NCBI RefSeq assembly: GCF_032921865.1
Contig: NZ_CP136684.1
Coordinates: 4,502,501-4,566,500 of the forward strand
DNA: 64,000 nucleotides
From: Thalassospira lucentensis
GTDB taxonomy: Bacteria > Pseudomonadota > Alphaproteobacteria > Rhodospirillales > Thalassospiraceae
Direction of reading: 5' to 3'
The notes under the pieces were generated by a model that was not told where the DNA came from, did no database searches, and worked only from the letters and a program-made list of their open reading frames with translations. Position numbers and translations under genes: made by a program. Shown one piece after another: positions 61,100 to 64,000 of this stretch (position 1 is its first letter; every line of letters starts with the position of its first letter).

Positions 61100-62290
61100 C
61101 TAGCTGGCCTTCGCCAGAACATCATGCGGATCAAGCACGAATTTCTTGGCCGCCCCCTGATCAAAGCTCTCATAGCCCTTCGCCGCATCATCAAGCGAGA
61201 TCACCTGCGCATTGACGATATCGGCAATCTTCAGGCGATCATGCAGGATCGCCTGCATCAGTTGACGGTTATATTTGATCACCGGCGTCTGCCCGGTATG
61301 GAACGACTGCGCCTTGGCCCAGCCCAACCCGAACCGAAGCGACAGACTGCCCTGCTTGGCCGCATCATCAACCGCACCGGGATCTTCGGTCACATAAAGC
61401 CCCGGAATGCCGATGGAACCGGCAGCCCGCGTGATCTCCATCATCTGGTTCAGGACAATCGCCGGCTGCTCGCCGCCCGTATGCCCGCGGGCTTCAAACC
61501 CGACCGCATCAATGGCGCTGTCCACTTCCGGGCTTCCAGTGATCTCGGCAATCATTTCGCCCAGACGATCACTTTGCGACAGATCGACCGCCTCAAAGCC
61601 CATCTTTGATGCATGTGCCAGACGTTCCTTGTTGAAATCACCGACCATCACGACGGCGGCCCCCAGGATACGCGCCGATGCAGCCGCCGCCATCCCGACC
61701 GGCCCGGCACCGGCAACATAAACGATGGACCCGACACCAACACCGGCCTGCACCGCACCGTGGAACCCGGTCGGCAGAATGTCGGACAGCATCGTCAGGT
61801 CACGGATTTTATCCATCGCCTGTTCACGGTCGGGGAATTTCAGAAGGTTGAAATCGGCATAGGGCACCATGACATAACGCGCCTGCCCGCCGATCCAGCC
61901 ACCCATATCGACATAACCATAGGCACCCCCGGCCCGCGCCGGGTTCACCGTCAGGCACACACCGGTATCCTGCGATTTGCAGCACCGGCACCGCCCGCAA
62001 GCAACATTGAACGGGACCGATACGATATCGCCGATCTCAAGCTGCTCGACGTCGCTACCCTTCTCGATGATCTCGCCGGTGATTTCATGCCCCAGAACCA
62101 GCCCCGGCTCCGCGGTCGTGCGGCCGCGCACCATATGCTGGTCCGATCCGCAAATGTTGGTACTGATCACTTTCAGAATGACGGCATGGTCAAGCTTCCG
62201 GCCATTGGGCGATGCCATCACCGGATCGGCAATATTCCTGACCTCGACCTTGCCGGGCCCGACATACACCACACCTCTGTTGCTGCTCAT
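61100..62290 (-). CDS. fdhA: Glutathione-independent formaldehyde dehydrogenase
   Basis: NAD-dependent zinc alcohol dehydrogenase family enzyme that oxidises formaldehyde to formate without glutathione. ATG 62290, preceded by GGAGGAGG, gives 396 aa; the 60 upstream residues are not supported. Catalytic zinc ligands fit C47 (ICGSDQH) and H68-E69 (LGHE), and the structural zinc site is C98, C101, C104 and C112 (CGRCRCCKSQDTGVC); numbering is one off from Pseudomonas putida FdhA. It removes formaldehyde made by GbcAB and the methylglycine dehydrogenases. It is convergent to the flavoprotein gene with its own promoter region at 62291-62580. Confidence 0.95.
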   Translation of the reverse strand: MSSNRGVVYVGPGKVEVRNIADPVMASPNGRKLDHAVILKVISTNICGSDQHMVRGRTTAEPGLVLGHEITGEIIEKGSDVEQLEIGDIVSVPFNVACGRCRCCKSQDTGVCLTVNPARAGGAYGYVDMGGWIGGQARYVMVPYADFNLLKFPDREQAMDKIRDLTMLSDILPTGFHGAVQAGVGVGSIVYVAGAGPVGMAAAASARILGAAVVMVGDFNKERLAHASKMGFEAVDLSQSDRLGEMIAEITGSPEVDSAIDAVGFEARGHTGGEQPAIVLNQMMEITRAAGSIGIPGLYVTEDPGAVDDAAKQGSLSLRFGLGWAKAQSFHTGQTPVIKYNRQLMQAILHDRLKIADIVNAQVISLDDAAKGYESFDQGAAKKFVLDPHDVLAKAS

Positions 62291-62583
62291 CTGCTTCCTC
62301 CTCCGATTATATGAAGCCGGAATTACTTCCCGACCTTCCATTCCAATCAGCAGGCTCCTGCCCGGAAAACGGAGGACAAAAACCATCCTATGATTGCAAT
62401 CACGAAGACTAGCAAAACCCGGAGGATATGGACTGAACGAATACGACGAATGGAGAGTACCATTGCGCATGGGAGGATGTGGTGGCGCGGCCCGGACTGA
62501 CGATTTTGATCAATTTCCCTTACCCTAATCCGAGCACCACATGGCAGGCATCAAGTCAGCGACGAAGATCGACACAGTTGGCG
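62291..62583. other. Intergenic region between fdhA and the unknown gene
   Basis: This spacer contains the fdhA promoter. TTTGATCAA-type segments occur twice, at about 62505-62514 and 62589-62598, the second inside the end of the next gene. No RNA gene or ORF with support was seen. The base composition falls toward the right end, where the AT-rich unknown gene starts. Confidence 0.4.
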
Positions 62584-63396
62584 TCAGTCACTTTGATCAA
62601 ATTCAATCTTAACTGTTTGCTCTGTCATCGCGTAGTGAACAAACTGTTTGCCGAGGTCTGTAAGCTCATATTCTTCAACATCATCAAACGCAGAAACAGC
62701 AGGCCTGGGGCCACTTCCCTTTGATCTTCGTTGAGGCCTTTTAGCTATGGAATTACCGTTGTAGTCGGTTTCGCGGTGTTGTCGAATTATACCGCCCGTG
62801 CTTAAGTCTCGAATTAATAGCTTAAACAGGTCCGCATCCGCAGAGTCTTCTCGAACATATCCTTTCCCGATACTTCTCCACATACCGCCACGTGTTATAC
62901 CACGCTGATTATAGATCGCTGCAATCACTTGAAAATGCATCAACGAGTACTTTTCCAGCCAATCCAAATACATTTTGATTACATCATCACTTGAGATGGA
63001 AGTTTGCGCCGCATTTGTCAGAATGTTCCGAATGAAAATCCTTTTATCGTTGCTCTCAGCACCTGACCAATCTCGGAATGCCTTCTTCAATAGCGACTGA
63101 TACTGCGGGCTTTCTACACGTTTGATCACCTCTTCGTCTTGCATATCAAGCCGAGCCATAATCTCGATGATCGTTTCCTCTTTTTCTTTTAACTCGTCAT
63201 GCAGCATCCTTATCCAATGGTCAAAGAAGCGATTTACCTGCTCTTGCTCATGTTCCGACCATGCACCAGCTACCGCCGACACCACCCCACCAACTAAGGG
63301 TACCGCTCCGCCAACAGCCTGTAACGCGCCTCTGGCTACTTTTGCTTTCTTGCCCCCACCCTTTGGCATCTCGGGCTTTTCGATGTCGTCAGCCAT
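62584..63396 (-). CDS. Unknown protein with glycine-zipper N-terminus and winged-helix-like C-terminus
   Basis: A 270-aa protein I do not recognise. Visible parts are a polar Lys/Gly-rich head (1-22), a glycine-rich hydrophobic stretch (23-45; GALQAVGGAVPLVGGVVSA) with G-x3-G spacing that could insert in membranes, a charged helical region (48-95), a helical middle with WSGAESNDKRIFIRNILTNAA (110-130), and a C-terminal part (about 150-258) that reads like a winged helix (YNQRGITRGGMWRSIG, LIRDLSTGGIIRQHRETD, EYELTDLGKQFVHYAM). There is no signal peptide. It is AT-richer than its neighbours (for example 22 G/C of 60 at 62941-63000), which suggests transfer. A defence or effector role is conceivable but unproved. 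Confidence 0.7.
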   Translation of the reverse strand: MADDIEKPEMPKGGGKKAKVARGALQAVGGAVPLVGGVVSAVAGAWSEHEQEQVNRFFDHWIRMLHDELKEKEETIIEIMARLDMQDEEVIKRVESPQYQSLLKKAFRDWSGAESNDKRIFIRNILTNAAQTSISSDDVIKMYLDWLEKYSLMHFQVIAAIYNQRGITRGGMWRSIGKGYVREDSADADLFKLLIRDLSTGGIIRQHRETDYNGNSIAKRPQRRSKGSGPRPAVSAFDDVEEYELTDLGKQFVHYAMTEQTVKIEFDQSD

Positions 63397-63881
63397 TTAC
63401 CTTCCCCACCACAACCCCATAGGTTGCATTACGCCAGCCAACATTCTGGCAAAAAGGTGAGAAGGCTACAATTACAATCGATGCCCGTGCTTGCCGTTCT
63501 GGCTCCTGAAGGTTGAAAAACCGATGGCCATTACTTCACTCAAAACCGGACTTCCCCGCCACGACTTAAGCCCGGACACACTTCGGGCGCACGACCCCAC
63601 TGGCCCACCATCGACGGGTCACAGATCACTGCTGACCGCTGCTGCCATCGCTGCCGCTCACGGCAGATTTAACGCTCCCTCTCCAACAAGACGCACCTCT
63701 CCCGTCAAGACAAATGACCGGGTTAGTCCCCTTAATCCTTGGACAGAATCCCGCCGTAATGGCTCCGCCATCTGCCGCCCCATATCCTGCGGAGCACCCC
63801 GCCGCACGGCCCGTGTCTCTGTCTCTGTCCGTCTCTTTGCCGCTGCATCCTGATCACCTCTTTCATCCGGCCCAAAACGCA
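63397..63881. other. ORF-poor region near the right edge
   Basis: About 485 bp without a supportable gene. Two overlapping frames (63491-63853 plus; 63658-63975 minus) translate into Arg/Ser/Pro-rich sequence without family patterns. A short pyrimidine-rich segment (63810-63840) repeats CTCTGT-like units. Nothing else was recognised. Confidence 0.45.
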
Positions 63882-63914
63882 AAAACCCGCGAGGCACAAG
63901 GCCTTGCGGGTTTT
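63882..63914. terminator. Intrinsic terminator near the right edge
   Basis: AAAACCCGC (63882-63890) pairs with GCGGGTTTT (63906-63914), with an inner AGGC/GCCT pairing. A and T runs are in the stem, so it could act on either strand. No gene ending at it was identified inside the window. Confidence 0.75.
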
Positions 63915-63935
63915 GGTCAGGGTGCATTTCTCCCG

Positions 63936-63979
63936 TTGACTTTTCTCTTATGCCACAAACAAAAGAACAAATCAAGAAC
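63936..63979 (+). promoter_or_regulatory. SOS promoter with LexA box at the right edge
   Basis: TTGACT (63936-63941) is a good -35 element, and GAAC-AAATCAA-GAAC (63965-63979) is a LexA box that differs from the imuA box by one spacer base. The spacing from -35 to LexA box (29 nt) is close to that of imuA (32 nt). An ATG occurs at 63993, but the gene it serves lies beyond the window and cannot be named. Confidence 0.7.
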
Positions 63980-64000
63980 TTTTTTGAAAAACATGGGGGA

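Noticed and set aside
63491-63853. 120-codon plus-strand frame near the right edge
   Set aside because: The translation is Arg/Ser/Thr/Pro-rich and the RBS is poorly spaced. It overlaps an equally unconvincing minus-strand frame at 63658-63975.
1-64000. CRISPR arrays, tRNA/rRNA genes, insertion sequences, integrases
   Set aside because: Reading the sequence showed no regularly spaced repeats, no tRNA-like cloverleaf with CCA-adjacent acceptor arms, and no transposase or integrase motifs.

Overview
The window looks like one contiguous piece of chromosome from a free-living, probably marine, alphaproteobacterium, with a Thalassospira-like member of the Rhodospirillales as my best guess. The basis is the CioAB-type bd oxidase with a DUF2474 subunit, a fused CysN-CysC, the imuA-imuB-dnaE2 mutagenesis cassette under a GAAC-N7-GAAC LexA box, and a NasS/NasT-controlled nitrate assimilation cluster. 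The genus is inference. I saw no rRNA, tRNA, CRISPR array, transposase or prophage. Almost every gene is intact, and overlapping or closely spaced genes point to many operons.

Layout. 1-1.3 kb: end of a cyanide-insensitive bd quinol oxidase operon (cydA end, cydB, a 41-aa DUF2474 subunit). 1.3-11.3 kb: a cupin, an aminotransferase, and divergently an arginine succinyltransferase-type operon (M20 hydrolase, astA, astD, astB), followed by a lipoprotein, a class III aminotransferase and an Lrp/AsnC regulator. No AstE (M14 type) or standard-length AstC is in the cluster, and the M20 hydrolase is the natural candidate for the last step. 11.4-14.3 kb: cysD and cysNC for sulfate activation. 14.4-20.1 kb: SOS-controlled imuA-imuB-dnaE2. 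20.1-27.2 kb (minus strand): a complete Dpp/Opp-type peptide importer co-transcribed with a cytoplasmic M14 carboxypeptidase, with a promoter region rich in perfect palindromes. 27.8-29.5 kb: a GNAT acetyltransferase and a Bax-like glucosaminidase.

29.5-40.1 kb is the assimilatory nitrate/nitrite region. It holds nasS, nasT and narK on the minus strand and nirB, nirD, nasA and a siroheme synthase-like gene on the plus strand. The two transcription units diverge from a 720-bp spacer with two sigma-54-like promoters. The nirB leader has two hairpins with A1/G4 hexaloops, and the second overlaps the 5' arm of a terminator ending in nine Ts. This is the arrangement expected for NasT (ANTAR) antitermination. 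The siroheme protein ends in what looks like a decayed, truncated methyltransferase domain. 40.1-49.7 kb is a mixed region: an aminotransferase, a CDP-alcohol phosphatidyltransferase, an orphan binding lipoprotein, a GIY-YIG protein, an SDR protein lacking a clear YxxxK, an inverse autotransporter with a beta-helix passenger, dgoK-dgoA, and a small periplasmic/membrane pair.

50.2-62.3 kb encodes most of glycine betaine catabolism: gbcA, gbcB, a BCCT carrier, a GbdR-like regulator, etfB-etfA, purU, a dimethylglycine dehydrogenase-type flavoprotein and fdhA. Betaine is taken up, demethylated oxidatively with electrons passed to ETF, and the released C1 units are drained through folate/formate and formaldehyde dehydrogenase. 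The right edge (62.5-64 kb) is different: an AT-richer stretch with an unrecognised 270-aa glycine-zipper plus winged-helix-like protein, an ORF-poor stretch, and a second LexA box of the imuA type just before the window ends.
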